Source: Pseudomonas kilonensis (GTDB lineage: Bacteria > Pseudomonadota > Gammaproteobacteria > Pseudomonadales > Pseudomonadaceae). From it: a stretch of DNA of 64,000 nucleotides. Both the position numbers and the translations under genes were made by a program. Shown here piece by piece: positions 25,093 through 32,421 of the stretch. The stretch spans positions 1-64,000 of the forward strand of contig NZ_LHVH01000028.1 in NCBI RefSeq assembly GCF_001269885.1, written 5' to 3'. The notes under the pieces are model-generated. The model did not search any database and was not told the DNA's origin. It saw only the letters and a list, made by a program, of their open reading frames with translations. Each line of letters opens with the position of its first letter. The first letter of the stretch is position 1.

Positions 25093-26166
25093 CTACAGAT
25101 CAGGGTCTTCGGCGCCACTATAGATGTCCGAATCCTTGTACAAATCGTGCATATGACGCACCAGCACCATGATCACCGCCGCCACCGGCAGCGCCAGCAG
25201 GATCCCGGTGAAGCCGAACAACTCGCCCCCCGCCAGGATCGCGAAGATCACCGCCACCGGATGCAGGCCAATGCGGTCGCCCACCAGCAGCGGCGTCAGC
25301 ACCATGCCCTCCAGGGCCTGACCGACCATGAACACCGCGACGATGCCCACCATCGGGTACAGGTCGCCGCCGAACTGGAACAATCCGGCGATCAATGCCG
25401 CGCCAATACCAATCACAAAACCCATGTACGGCACGATGGCGGCCAGGCCGGCGATCAGGCCGATCAACAGGCCCAGCTCCAGGCCCACCAACATCAGCCC
25501 TGCCGCGTAGATGAAACCCAGGGCCACCATCACCAGCAGTTGCCCGCGCACGAACGCCCCCAACACTTCGTGGCATTCGCCGGTCAGGGTCATGATGCGT
25601 TCTTCACGGTGACGCGGCAGCAGACTGCGAATCTTCGCCATCATCAGGTCCCAGTCCCGCAGCAGATAGAAGGCCACGACCGGAATCAGCACCAGGTTCG
25701 CCAGCCAGCCGATCAACGCCAGGCTCGAGGCCGTGGCCTGGCTCAACACCACGCCGACGATATCGGTGGTCTGGCCCATGTGCTCGCTGATGGCCGCCTT
25801 GACCTTGTCAAACTTCCAGAAACCGTCCGCCAACCCCAGCTTCGACTGCACCCACGGCACCGCGCTGTGCTGCAACCAATCGAGCATCTGCGGCGCCAAT
25901 TCGTACAGGCGCAGCAGTTGCTTGGCGAGCATCGGGATCAGCACCAGCAACAGCGCGCCCACGATCAAGGTGAACAGCGCAAACACCGCCACAACGCCCC
26001 AGGTTCGCGACAGGCCGAGTTTTTCCAGGCGATCCACCACCGGGTCGAACAGATAGGCCAGCAGCAGCGCAACCAGGAACGGCGTAAGGATCGGATGCAG
26101 CAAATAGATTAGCGCAATCAGCAGGGCAACCCCGCCCAACCAGAACCAACGCCGCGTATCGCCCAT
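25093..26166 (-). CDS. AI-2E family (PerM/YdiK-like) transporter
   Basis: A 357-residue inner-membrane protein with about eight hydrophobic helices: a short N-terminal cluster (WFWLGGVALLIALIYLLHPILTPFLVALLLAYLFDPVVDRL), a large amphipathic domain near 85-150, and the C-terminal helices containing GLIAGLAAIVPYMGFVIG, a family signature. The C-terminus is acidic. The family was named after E. coli TqsA, but members transport various substrates or ions, so an AI-2 role should not be assumed. It follows the DUF2066 gene by 32 bases and probably shares its transcript. Confidence 0.9.
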   Translation of the reverse strand: MGDTRRWFWLGGVALLIALIYLLHPILTPFLVALLLAYLFDPVVDRLEKLGLSRTWGVVAVFALFTLIVGALLLVLIPMLAKQLLRLYELAPQMLDWLQHSAVPWVQSKLGLADGFWKFDKVKAAISEHMGQTTDIVGVVLSQATASSLALIGWLANLVLIPVVAFYLLRDWDLMMAKIRSLLPRHREERIMTLTGECHEVLGAFVRGQLLVMVALGFIYAAGLMLVGLELGLLIGLIAGLAAIVPYMGFVIGIGAALIAGLFQFGGDLYPMVGIVAVFMVGQALEGMVLTPLLVGDRIGLHPVAVIFAILAGGELFGFTGILLALPVAAVIMVLVRHMHDLYKDSDIYSGAEDPDL

Positions 26167-26198
26167 GAACCACTCCTAGCTATATAAAGAAAGAAAAC

Positions 26199-27257
26199 CT
26201 ACCAGCGGAACCGCAGATTGGCTGCCGGCGCCGGCACAGGTGCTGCAACCGGGGCCGAGCCATCGGCGGCGGGCGGCGCCACTGGCACTGGCGCGACGGC
26301 CTCGCCGGGCGGGATCTCCTGCAGTTTCGCCAGGGCCAACTGCGCCTTCAGTTGTTCGGCACTGCCGTTGACCCGATAGACGATCCGGTCGCCTTCGACC
26401 CGCTGCAACTGCCCACCAAATGGTTCGAGCAAACGCCCAAGCGCCGCATACCGCTCAAGGTTCATGCCCTGCACCTCCAGCAACTGTTCAGTCGCCACGC
26501 CCGGCTTGGCGACGAAGCGTGGCGCCAGGCGCTGGTTCACCGCCAGCATCACCGCGTCAGCCAGTGCGGCCGGATCGGCGCCCTGGGCAGTGCCCTGCTC
26601 ACGCTGCTCGCCCAGCCACAAGCGCCAGGTGCCGTGCCACTGTCCACCCTCTTCCTTGGCATGGACCGCCAGCAAGGCGTCTGTCGCGTAGCGCTCCGAG
26701 GCATCGCGCAAAGGCGCCGGGTCGCTGCCTTCCAGGTTGGGTGCGGTGGCAACGATCTGCTCGCTCAAGTCCGCCAGCGGCAGGTGCAATGCCAGCCCCC
26801 GATGCTGGGCGGCACGCCGCAATGGCGTGGCGCTGGCCTGGCCATCGCCCACCAGGCTGGAGCCCTCGGCTGAGTCGTTCAGCCACCAGCCCAGGATCGA
26901 TGGCCGGTTCGCGCTCCACAGCGACAAACCTGCCGAGCGCAATGCCCGGTCGGTGCTCGCCGGGTCGAAGTCCACCTTGAGGCTTTCCGGCGGGCCGGCG
27001 TCGTAGCCATATTGAAGAATGATCTGCTGCGGGTCCTGGCGCAGCGCCGCCAAGCCGGGATTCTGGGCAGCCTTGGCGTCGCCGGTCAGGCGCAGCACCA
27101 GCGTGTCCAGGGCGCGTAGCGTCGCCTGGTTGCGCTCCTCCGGCGTCTGGCTGGTGACCGGTTCGAGCACTTGATAGAGGCCATTGACGGTTTCGGCATG
27201 GCTCGCCAGGCTGATCAGCGATAAGCAGCTCACGGACAAGAATTTGAACAAACGCAT
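26199..27257 (-). CDS. DUF2066 domain protein, exported
   Basis: A 352-residue protein starting at the ATG at 27257; the signal LFKFLSVSCLSLISLASHAE is cleaved after SHA. The body opens VNGLYQVLEPVTSQTPEERNQATLRALDTLVLRLTG, the DUF2066 hallmark, with mixed alpha/beta text after it. The end is Pro/Ala-rich (PVAPPAADGSAPVAAPVPAP) and closes NLRFRW. It is expected in the periplasm, with no known reaction. It is divergent from purM across a 366-base gap and upstream of the AI-2E family permease. A conserved place next to purMN and hda in Pseudomonas is remembered, not checked. Confidence 0.85.
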   Translation of the reverse strand: MRLFKFLSVSCLSLISLASHAETVNGLYQVLEPVTSQTPEERNQATLRALDTLVLRLTGDAKAAQNPGLAALRQDPQQIILQYGYDAGPPESLKVDFDPASTDRALRSAGLSLWSANRPSILGWWLNDSAEGSSLVGDGQASATPLRRAAQHRGLALHLPLADLSEQIVATAPNLEGSDPAPLRDASERYATDALLAVHAKEEGGQWHGTWRLWLGEQREQGTAQGADPAALADAVMLAVNQRLAPRFVAKPGVATEQLLEVQGMNLERYAALGRLLEPFGGQLQRVEGDRIVYRVNGSAEQLKAQLALAKLQEIPPGEAVAPVPVAPPAADGSAPVAAPVPAPAANLRFRW

Positions 27258-27623
27258 GGAAGATTCCCGGACATAACGGCTGGAACAGGCCGTGTGAAGA
27301 AGATTGAGCATGGCTGTGACCACAGCAACCGGCAAAACATTCACACGCCCGGTGGAAGTTTCGCACGGTCATCACCATAACCGGTTACCGCTACACCTTA
27401 TACAGACGCGCTACGCAGTACCAATATAAGAAATATCGGTTTTTTTCCGTGGATATGTCCCTGCCCGTCGGCGCGAGGATGGCCGCTGCCCCTCAAGCCT
27501 GATAAAATCGCGCGCCTTCGCAGACCGGCAATGGCTGGGCTCCCGGAATAATTCGTACAACGGTTATTCAATGGCCCCGGCGTCGGTCGTTACCCAGAAA
27601 TCCCCCCCCTAAAGGCCTGGATC
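27258..27623. other. Divergent promoter region between the DUF2066 gene and purM
   Basis: This 366-base gap carries no convincing gene. A TAAAAT hexamer (27503-27508) about 115 bases before purM is a possible -10 element; a matching -35 was not seen. A/T-rich sequence near 27410-27445 could serve the opposite gene. No REP unit is present, unlike most gaps in the window. Confidence 0.4.
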
Positions 27624-28682
27624 ATGAGCAAGCAACCCTCCCTGAGCTACAAGGACGCCGGTGTAGACATCGACGCCGGTGAAGCATTGGTCGAACGCAT
27701 CAAGAGCGTCGCCAAGCGCACTGCGCGTCCGGAAGTCATGGGCGGCCTGGGCGGTTTCGGCGCCCTCTGCGAGATCCCGGCCGGCTACAAGCAACCGGTC
27801 CTGGTCTCGGGCACCGACGGCGTCGGCACCAAGCTGCGCCTGGCCCTGAACCTGAACAAGCACGACAGCATCGGCATCGACCTGGTGGCCATGTGCGTGA
27901 ACGACCTGGTGGTCTGCGGCGCCGAGCCGCTGTTCTTCCTCGACTACTACGCCACCGGCAAGCTCAACGTCGACACCGCCGCCCAGGTCGTGACCGGCAT
28001 CGGCGCTGGCTGTGAGCTGTCCGGCTGCTCCCTGGTCGGCGGCGAAACCGCTGAAATGCCTGGCATGTACGAAGGCGAAGACTACGACCTGGCCGGCTTC
28101 TGCGTCGGCGTCGTGGAAAAGGCCGAGATCATCGACGGCTCGAAAGTCGCCGCTGGCGATGCCCTGCTCGCCCTGCCGTCCTCCGGCCCGCACTCCAATG
28201 GCTACTCGCTGATCCGCAAGATCATCGAAGTTTCGGGTGCCGACATCGAAAACACCCAGCTCGACGGCAAGCCACTGGCCGACCTGCTGATGGCCCCGAC
28301 CCGCATCTACGTCAAGCCGCTGCTCAAGCTGATCAAGGACACCGGCGCCGTCAAGGCCATGGCCCACATCACCGGTGGTGGCCTGCTGGACAACATCCCG
28401 CGCGTGCTGCCAAAAGGCGCCCAGGCCGTGGTCGACGTGGCGAGCTGGACCCGCCCGGCGGTGTTCGACTGGCTGCAAGAGAAAGGCAATGTCGATGAAA
28501 CCGAAATGCACCGCGTGCTGAACTGCGGCGTGGGCATGGTCATCTGCGTGGCCCAGGAGCACGTCGAGACGGCCCTGAACGTATTGCGTGAAGCAGGCGA
28601 GCAGCCTTGGGTCATCGGCCAGATCGCTATCGCGGCCGAAGGCGCTGCACAGGTCGAGCTGAAAAACCTTAAGGCGCACTGA
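27624..28682 (+). CDS. purM: Phosphoribosylformylglycinamidine cyclo-ligase (AIR synthetase)
   Basis: Closes the imidazole ring in purine synthesis (FGAM + ATP to AIR). The 352 residues start SLSYKDAGVDIDAGEALVERIK, and GGLGGFGALCEIP near 41, VSGTDGVGTKLRLA near 64 and DLVAMCVNDLVVCGAEPLFFLDYYATGKL near 88-116 are diagnostic. The ATP site is formed by the GGETAEMPGMY segment near 140, and TGGGLLDNIPRVLP lies near 250. It is translationally coupled to purN: the TGA stop shares its A with the purN ATG. Confidence 0.97.
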   Translation: MSKQPSLSYKDAGVDIDAGEALVERIKSVAKRTARPEVMGGLGGFGALCEIPAGYKQPVLVSGTDGVGTKLRLALNLNKHDSIGIDLVAMCVNDLVVCGAEPLFFLDYYATGKLNVDTAAQVVTGIGAGCELSGCSLVGGETAEMPGMYEGEDYDLAGFCVGVVEKAEIIDGSKVAAGDALLALPSSGPHSNGYSLIRKIIEVSGADIENTQLDGKPLADLLMAPTRIYVKPLLKLIKDTGAVKAMAHITGGGLLDNIPRVLPKGAQAVVDVASWTRPAVFDWLQEKGNVDETEMHRVLNCGVGMVICVAQEHVETALNVLREAGEQPWVIGQIAIAAEGAAQVELKNLKAH

Positions 28683-29332
28683 TGTCCGCAACCTGTGACG
28701 TGGTGGTGCTGCTGTCCGGCACCGGCAGTAACTTGCAGGCCTTGATCGACAGCACACGGACCGGCGACAGCCCGGTCCGTATCCGCGCGGTGATTTCCAA
28801 CCGCGCCGATGCCTACGGCCTGCAACGCGCCAAGGAGGCGGGTATCGACACCCGCGTCCTGGATCACAAGGCGTTCGAGGGCCGCGAAGCTTTCGACGCC
28901 GCGCTGATCGAGCAAATCGACACCTTCAATCCGCAACTGGTGGTCCTCGCTGGCTTCATGCGCATCCTCAGCGCTGGCTTCGTGCGTCACTACCAGGGCC
29001 GCCTGTTCAATATCCATCCCTCGCTGCTGCCCAAATACAAAGGGTTACACACTCACCAGCGGGCGCTGGAGGCCGGAGACACGGAGCACGGCTGCTCTGT
29101 GCACTTTGTCACCGAGGAACTCGATGGCGGACCACTGGTCGTACAGGCAGTAATACCGGTAGAGTTGCACGACACGCCGCAAAGCCTGGCGCAACGGGTT
29201 CACACCCGCGAGCACCAGATCTACCCGATGGCCGTGCGTTGGTTTGCCGAAGGAAGGCTGACCCTCGACGATCGCGGTGCCTCACTGGACGGCCAGTTGC
29301 TCGCCGCCAGCGGCCATTTGATTCGATACTAG
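28682..29332 (+). CDS. purN: Phosphoribosylglycinamide formyltransferase 1
   Basis: Transfers a formyl group from 10-formyltetrahydrofolate to GAR, an earlier step of the same pathway as PurM. The 216 residues contain VLLSGTGSNLQALID near 9-23 (GAR phosphate site), VVLAGFMRILS near 90 and NIHPSLLPKYKGLHTHQRALEAGDTEHGCSVHFV near 108-140, which includes the Asn-His-Asp catalytic set. Length and order are normal. It overlaps purM by one base and is followed 8 bases later by a DUF3108 gene with its own good ribosome site. Confidence 0.97.
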   Translation: MSATCDVVVLLSGTGSNLQALIDSTRTGDSPVRIRAVISNRADAYGLQRAKEAGIDTRVLDHKAFEGREAFDAALIEQIDTFNPQLVVLAGFMRILSAGFVRHYQGRLFNIHPSLLPKYKGLHTHQRALEAGDTEHGCSVHFVTEELDGGPLVVQAVIPVELHDTPQSLAQRVHTREHQIYPMAVRWFAEGRLTLDDRGASLDGQLLAASGHLIRY

Positions 29333-29340
29333 GAGATTTT

Positions 29341-30054
29341 ATGCGTCGCGCCCTGCTCTTCGCTTGCGCTCTGCTTGCCTTGCCCCTGGCACAGGCCGCA
29401 GACCTTCAACCGTTCTCCGCCAGCTACACCGCCGACTGGAAACAGTTGCCCATGAGCGGCACTGCCGAGCGCAGCCTGACCAAGGAAGCCAACGGCACCT
29501 GGAAGCTGAGCTTCAAGGCTTCGATGATGATCGCCAGCCTGACCGAAGAAAGCACCCTGACCCTGGACAAGGACACCCTGCTGCCGCAGTCCTACCACTT
29601 CGAACGCGGTGGCCTGGGCAAAGCCAAGAAGGCCGACCTGGACTTCGACTGGAACACCAAGATGGTCACCGGCACCGATCGCGGTGACGCGGTCAAGCTG
29701 CCGCTCAACCGTGGCATGGTCGATAAATCCACTTACCAGTTGGCCCTGCAGCACGACGTGGCGGCAGGCAAGAAAAGCATGAGCTATCAGGTCGTCGATG
29801 ATGGCGAAATCGATACCTATGACTTCCGCGTGCTGGGATCGGAAAAGGTCGACACCAAGGCCGGCCAGATCGAGGCGATCAAGGTCGAGCGCGTGCGCGA
29901 CCCGACACAAAGCAAGCGCATCACCGTGCTCTGGTTCGCCAAGGACTGGGACTACCTGCTGGTGCGCCTGCAACAGGTCGAGACCGACGGCAAGGAGTAC
30001 AACATCATGCTCCTGGACGGTACGGTCAACGGCAAGGCTGTGAAAGGCAGCTGA
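29341..30054 (+). CDS. DUF3108 domain protein, periplasmic
   Basis: A 237-residue protein with a cleavable signal (ALLFACALLALPLAQAAD) starting at the ATG at 29341, 4 bases after AGGAG plus TTTT. The mature part (FSASYTADWKQLPMSGTAERSL, FERGGLGKAKKADLDFDW, YQVVDDGEIDTYDFRVLG) is beta-rich and fits DUF3108, a family with lipocalin-like predictions and no established function. It probably lies in the purMN transcript, which ends at the terminator 30073-30100. A role in purine synthesis is not implied. Confidence 0.85.
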   Translation: MRRALLFACALLALPLAQAADLQPFSASYTADWKQLPMSGTAERSLTKEANGTWKLSFKASMMIASLTEESTLTLDKDTLLPQSYHFERGGLGKAKKADLDFDWNTKMVTGTDRGDAVKLPLNRGMVDKSTYQLALQHDVAAGKKSMSYQVVDDGEIDTYDFRVLGSEKVDTKAGQIEAIKVERVRDPTQSKRITVLWFAKDWDYLLVRLQQVETDGKEYNIMLLDGTVNGKAVKGS

Positions 30055-30072
30055 TTGACGCCGATAACAAGA

Positions 30073-30100
30073 AGCCCCGCCGATGCGGGGCTTTTTATTT
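30073..30100 (+). terminator. Intrinsic terminator after purM-purN-DUF3108
   Basis: AGCCCCGC (30073-30080), loop CGAT, GCGGGGCT (30085-30092), then TTTTATTT. A textbook stem and T-tract 18 bases after the last stop. Confidence 0.95.
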
Positions 30101-30128
30101 GCCAGGACTTCATGACCACCCAATGACC

Positions 30129-30219
30129 CTGTGGGAGCGGGCTTGCTCGCGAAAGCGGTGTGTCAGACAAAGCAGCTCCATCTGATACACCGCTTTCGCG
30201 AGCAAGCCCGCTCCCACAG
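30129..30219. repeat. REPIN with perfect 33-base arms
   Basis: Arms at 30129-30161 and 30187-30219 are exact inverted copies of the GTGGGAGCGGGCTTGCTCGCGA type extended by AAGCGGTGT, around a 25-base loop. Perfect arms suggest a recent copy. Confidence 0.95.
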
Positions 30220-30437
30220 GGGGCTTGCGCTCACTCAAGGCTTGCCGCTGCAACATGAAACCTTTTTCATGAACAACACCTGCGACCGAATGCCGCGCAC
30301 TGCCTGGCCTGCAGGATTGCTGCGCTTTCCATGAAAATTTCTTAACACGCCGAAGCATTTACTTAGCACGCTACCAAAATCTATAACAAAGCCCTGCACA
30401 CGCCTTGCTGCAGATAACAGAGATTGGAGCTTGCAAG
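30220..30437 (+). other. Gap before the 64-residue gene
   Basis: After the REPIN, 218 bases carry no gene I can support. The A/T-rich stretch 30328-30400 (TTTCTTAACACG and neighbours) probably holds the promoter of the small gene at 30438. Confidence 0.3.
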
Positions 30438-30632
30438 ATGACTGTGAAAGTAACTGAACGCGACGACGCTCACATGTCCCACGAAGGCATTGCCGCCGGT
30501 ATCCGGATCTGGGATGTGCATCAACAGGATTTACTGGTGGGGATGTTCCACTCCGAAACGGACGCCCACAGCTACAAGGCCGAGCTGGAGTGTGAGGAGC
30601 GGCAGCGCTCGCGTGAGATAGCAGAATCCTGA
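30438..30632 (+). CDS. Small protein of unknown function (64 residues)
   Basis: ATG at 30438 with GGAG nine bases upstream. The protein (TVKVTERDDAHMSHEGIAAGIRIWDVHQQDLLVGMF, ending EERQRSREIAES) is soluble and charged, with no signal or membrane helix. An in-frame start 11 codons earlier lacks a ribosome site. No family is recognised. Codon use looks normal. It lies between two REPINs with its own upstream region, so it is probably monocistronic. Confidence 0.65.
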   Translation: MTVKVTERDDAHMSHEGIAAGIRIWDVHQQDLLVGMFHSETDAHSYKAELECEERQRSREIAES

Positions 30633-30660
30633 ACAACACAAACCCCTATGGGACTTGTGC

Positions 30661-30753
30661 CTGTGGGAGCAAAGCTTGCTCGCGATAGCACTGTGTCAGA
30701 CAGAAAAATATTGCCTGATACTGCGCTATCGCGAGCAAGCTTTGCTCCCACAG
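30661..30753. repeat. REPIN, GTGGGAGCAAAGC variant
   Basis: Inverted arms TGTGGGAGCAAAGCTTGCTC (30662-30681) and its complement ending at 30752, followed by a partial extra copy (CTCCCACAG). It lies between convergent genes. Confidence 0.9.
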
Positions 30754-30819
30754 GCTCCCACAGTTTTTCTGGAGGCCTCTGCAGATGCTCCAAGTTGTGC
30801 GTTTAGCTTACAGCCCCGC

Positions 30820-31359
30820 TTACCACATCAAATCATCAGGAATCTGATACGCCGCGTACGGATCATCGGCATCCACTTCTTCGGTCTGGGTGTTGAGCTG
30901 GACGATGCGCTGGGGGTCGCGCTCCTGGATCTTCAGGGCCGCCTCGCGCGGGATCACTTCGTAGCCGCCGGCATGGTGGACAATCGCCAGCGAGCCACTG
31001 CTCAGCTTGTTGCGCATCAGCGTGTTGACCGAGATGCGCTTGACCTTCTTGTCGTCGACGAAGTTGTAATAGTCCTCAGTGGTCAGCTTCGGCAGGCGCG
31101 AGACTTCGATCAATTGCTTGATCTGCGCGGCCCGAGCCTTCTGCTCGACCTTTTCCTGCTGCTGACGGTTGAGTTCCTGGTCGCGCTTGACCTTTTCGGC
31201 CATCGCCTCCTGGGCGGCACGCTGCTGGGAGTCATCCAGTTCGATCTGGCCTTTATGGGCCAGGCGTTGCTGCTTCTGTTTCTCTTTGCCGACCTGCTTG
31301 GCCTGCTTTTGGTTGACCAGCCCTGCTTTGAGCAACTGGTCGCGAAGGGAAAGGCTCAT
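30820..31359 (-). CDS. DUF2058 protein (YaiL-like, nucleic-acid-associated)
   Basis: A 179-residue, very basic and glutamine-rich protein. SLSLRDQLLKAGLVNQKQAKQVGKEKQKQQR at the N-terminus is the DUF2058 signature. A long charged helix or coiled coil (residues about 20-90, many K/E/Q) precedes YNFVDDKKVKRISVNTLMRNKLSSGSLAIV near 105-135 and YEVIPREAALKIQERDPQRIVQLN. E. coli YaiL belongs to this family and has been annotated as nucleoprotein/polynucleotide-associated; a precise function is not known. It is read from its own upstream gap of 26 bases after the mazG stop, so it may be cotranscribed with mazG. Confidence 0.85.
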   Translation of the reverse strand: MSLSLRDQLLKAGLVNQKQAKQVGKEKQKQQRLAHKGQIELDDSQQRAAQEAMAEKVKRDQELNRQQQEKVEQKARAAQIKQLIEVSRLPKLTTEDYYNFVDDKKVKRISVNTLMRNKLSSGSLAIVHHAGGYEVIPREAALKIQERDPQRIVQLNTQTEEVDADDPYAAYQIPDDLMW

Positions 31360-31385
31360 GGTGCTTACTCACTTAGGCAACGGCC

Positions 31386-32219
31386 TCAGCCACAGCTGGG
31401 CAAATTCTTTTCCTGACGTTTGGCTTCGCCCCACAAGGCGTCCAACTCTTCGAGGGTGCAATCTTCCATGGGACGGTGGGTGTCGCGCAATGCCTGTTCG
31501 ATAAATCGGAACCGCCGCTCGAATTTTCCGTTGGCGTCGCGCAGGGCGGTTTCCGGGTCGACCTTGAGGTGGCGAGCCAGGTTCACCACGCTGAACAGCA
31601 GGTCACCGATCTCGTCGCTGATGGCCACCGGATCATTGTCGGCCATGGCTTCGAGCACTTCGTCCAATTCCTCCCGGACTTTGTCGAGCACCGGCAACGG
31701 GCCTGGCCAGTCGAAACCAACCTGAGCCGCACGCTTCTGCAACTTCGCCGAACGGGACAACGCCGGCAGCGCCCCCGGCACATCGTCGAGCAACGACAAC
31801 TGCTCGGGCGCCGCGACTTTCTCGGCCCGCTCCTCTGCCTTGATTTCCTCCCAGCGCTGCTTGACCTGTTCTTCGCTCAGGCGCGGGATATCCACAGGCG
31901 CATACAGGTCACCGGTAGGAAACACATGGGGATGGCGACGGATCAGCTTGCGGGTGATGCTGTCGACCACGCCGGCGAACTCAAAGCGGTTTTCTTCCCG
32001 GGCCAGTTGGCTGTAATACACCACTTGGAACAACAGGTCGCCCAACTCGCCCTGCAAGTGATCGAAGTCGCCGCGCTCGATGGCATCGGCCACTTCGTAG
32101 GCTTCTTCCAGGGTATGAGGGACGATGGTCGCGTAGGTTTGCTGGATGTCCCACGGGCAGCCGTACTGCGGGTCCCGCAGGCGGTTCATCAGGTGGAGCA
32201 GGTCTTCAAGGCTGTACAT
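31386..32219 (-). CDS. mazG: Nucleoside triphosphate pyrophosphohydrolase MazG
   Basis: Hydrolyses (d)NTPs to monophosphates and pyrophosphate; in E. coli it also moderates ppGpp-linked responses. The 277-residue protein starts at the ATG at 32219 (YSLEDLLHLMNRLRDPQYGCPWDIQQTY); earlier in-frame sequence is translated REP. Two MazG folds are visible: VPHTLEEAYEVADAIERGDFDHLQGELGDLLFQVVYY near 32-68 and DKVREELDEVLEAMADNDPVAISDEIGDLLFSVVNLARHL near 180-220, each with E-E-x-x-E metal ligands. It lies 202 bases downstream of relA in the same direction, with a REPIN between them. Confidence 0.95.
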   Translation of the reverse strand: MYSLEDLLHLMNRLRDPQYGCPWDIQQTYATIVPHTLEEAYEVADAIERGDFDHLQGELGDLLFQVVYYSQLAREENRFEFAGVVDSITRKLIRRHPHVFPTGDLYAPVDIPRLSEEQVKQRWEEIKAEERAEKVAAPEQLSLLDDVPGALPALSRSAKLQKRAAQVGFDWPGPLPVLDKVREELDEVLEAMADNDPVAISDEIGDLLFSVVNLARHLKVDPETALRDANGKFERRFRFIEQALRDTHRPMEDCTLEELDALWGEAKRQEKNLPSCG

Positions 32220-32286
32220 TAAATCCGTCTCATCACACAAAGCCCTGTGGGAAATAATCCATAGGAGCAGCCTGTGGTGAGAGAGC

Positions 32287-32380
32287 CTGTGGGAGCAAAG
32301 CTTGCTCGCGATTGGGGCTGTGGACCCAACCCATATAGAGGCTGACCCACCGTTATCGCGAGCAAGCTTTGCTCCCACAG
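32287..32380. repeat. REPIN between relA and mazG
   Basis: Inverted arms CTGTGGGAGCAAAGCTTGCT and complement enclose a spacer, with additional short CTCCCACA copies at 32386-32408. It sits upstream of mazG and downstream of the relA stop. Confidence 0.9.
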
Positions 32381-32421
32381 GTCAGCTCCCACAGGCTTTC
32401 TCCCACATTAGTGGTTAGGGA

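Noticed and set aside
25093..26166. Assigning the permease a role in AI-2 export
   Set aside because: The family name comes from one E. coli member; no luxS or lsr gene is nearby.
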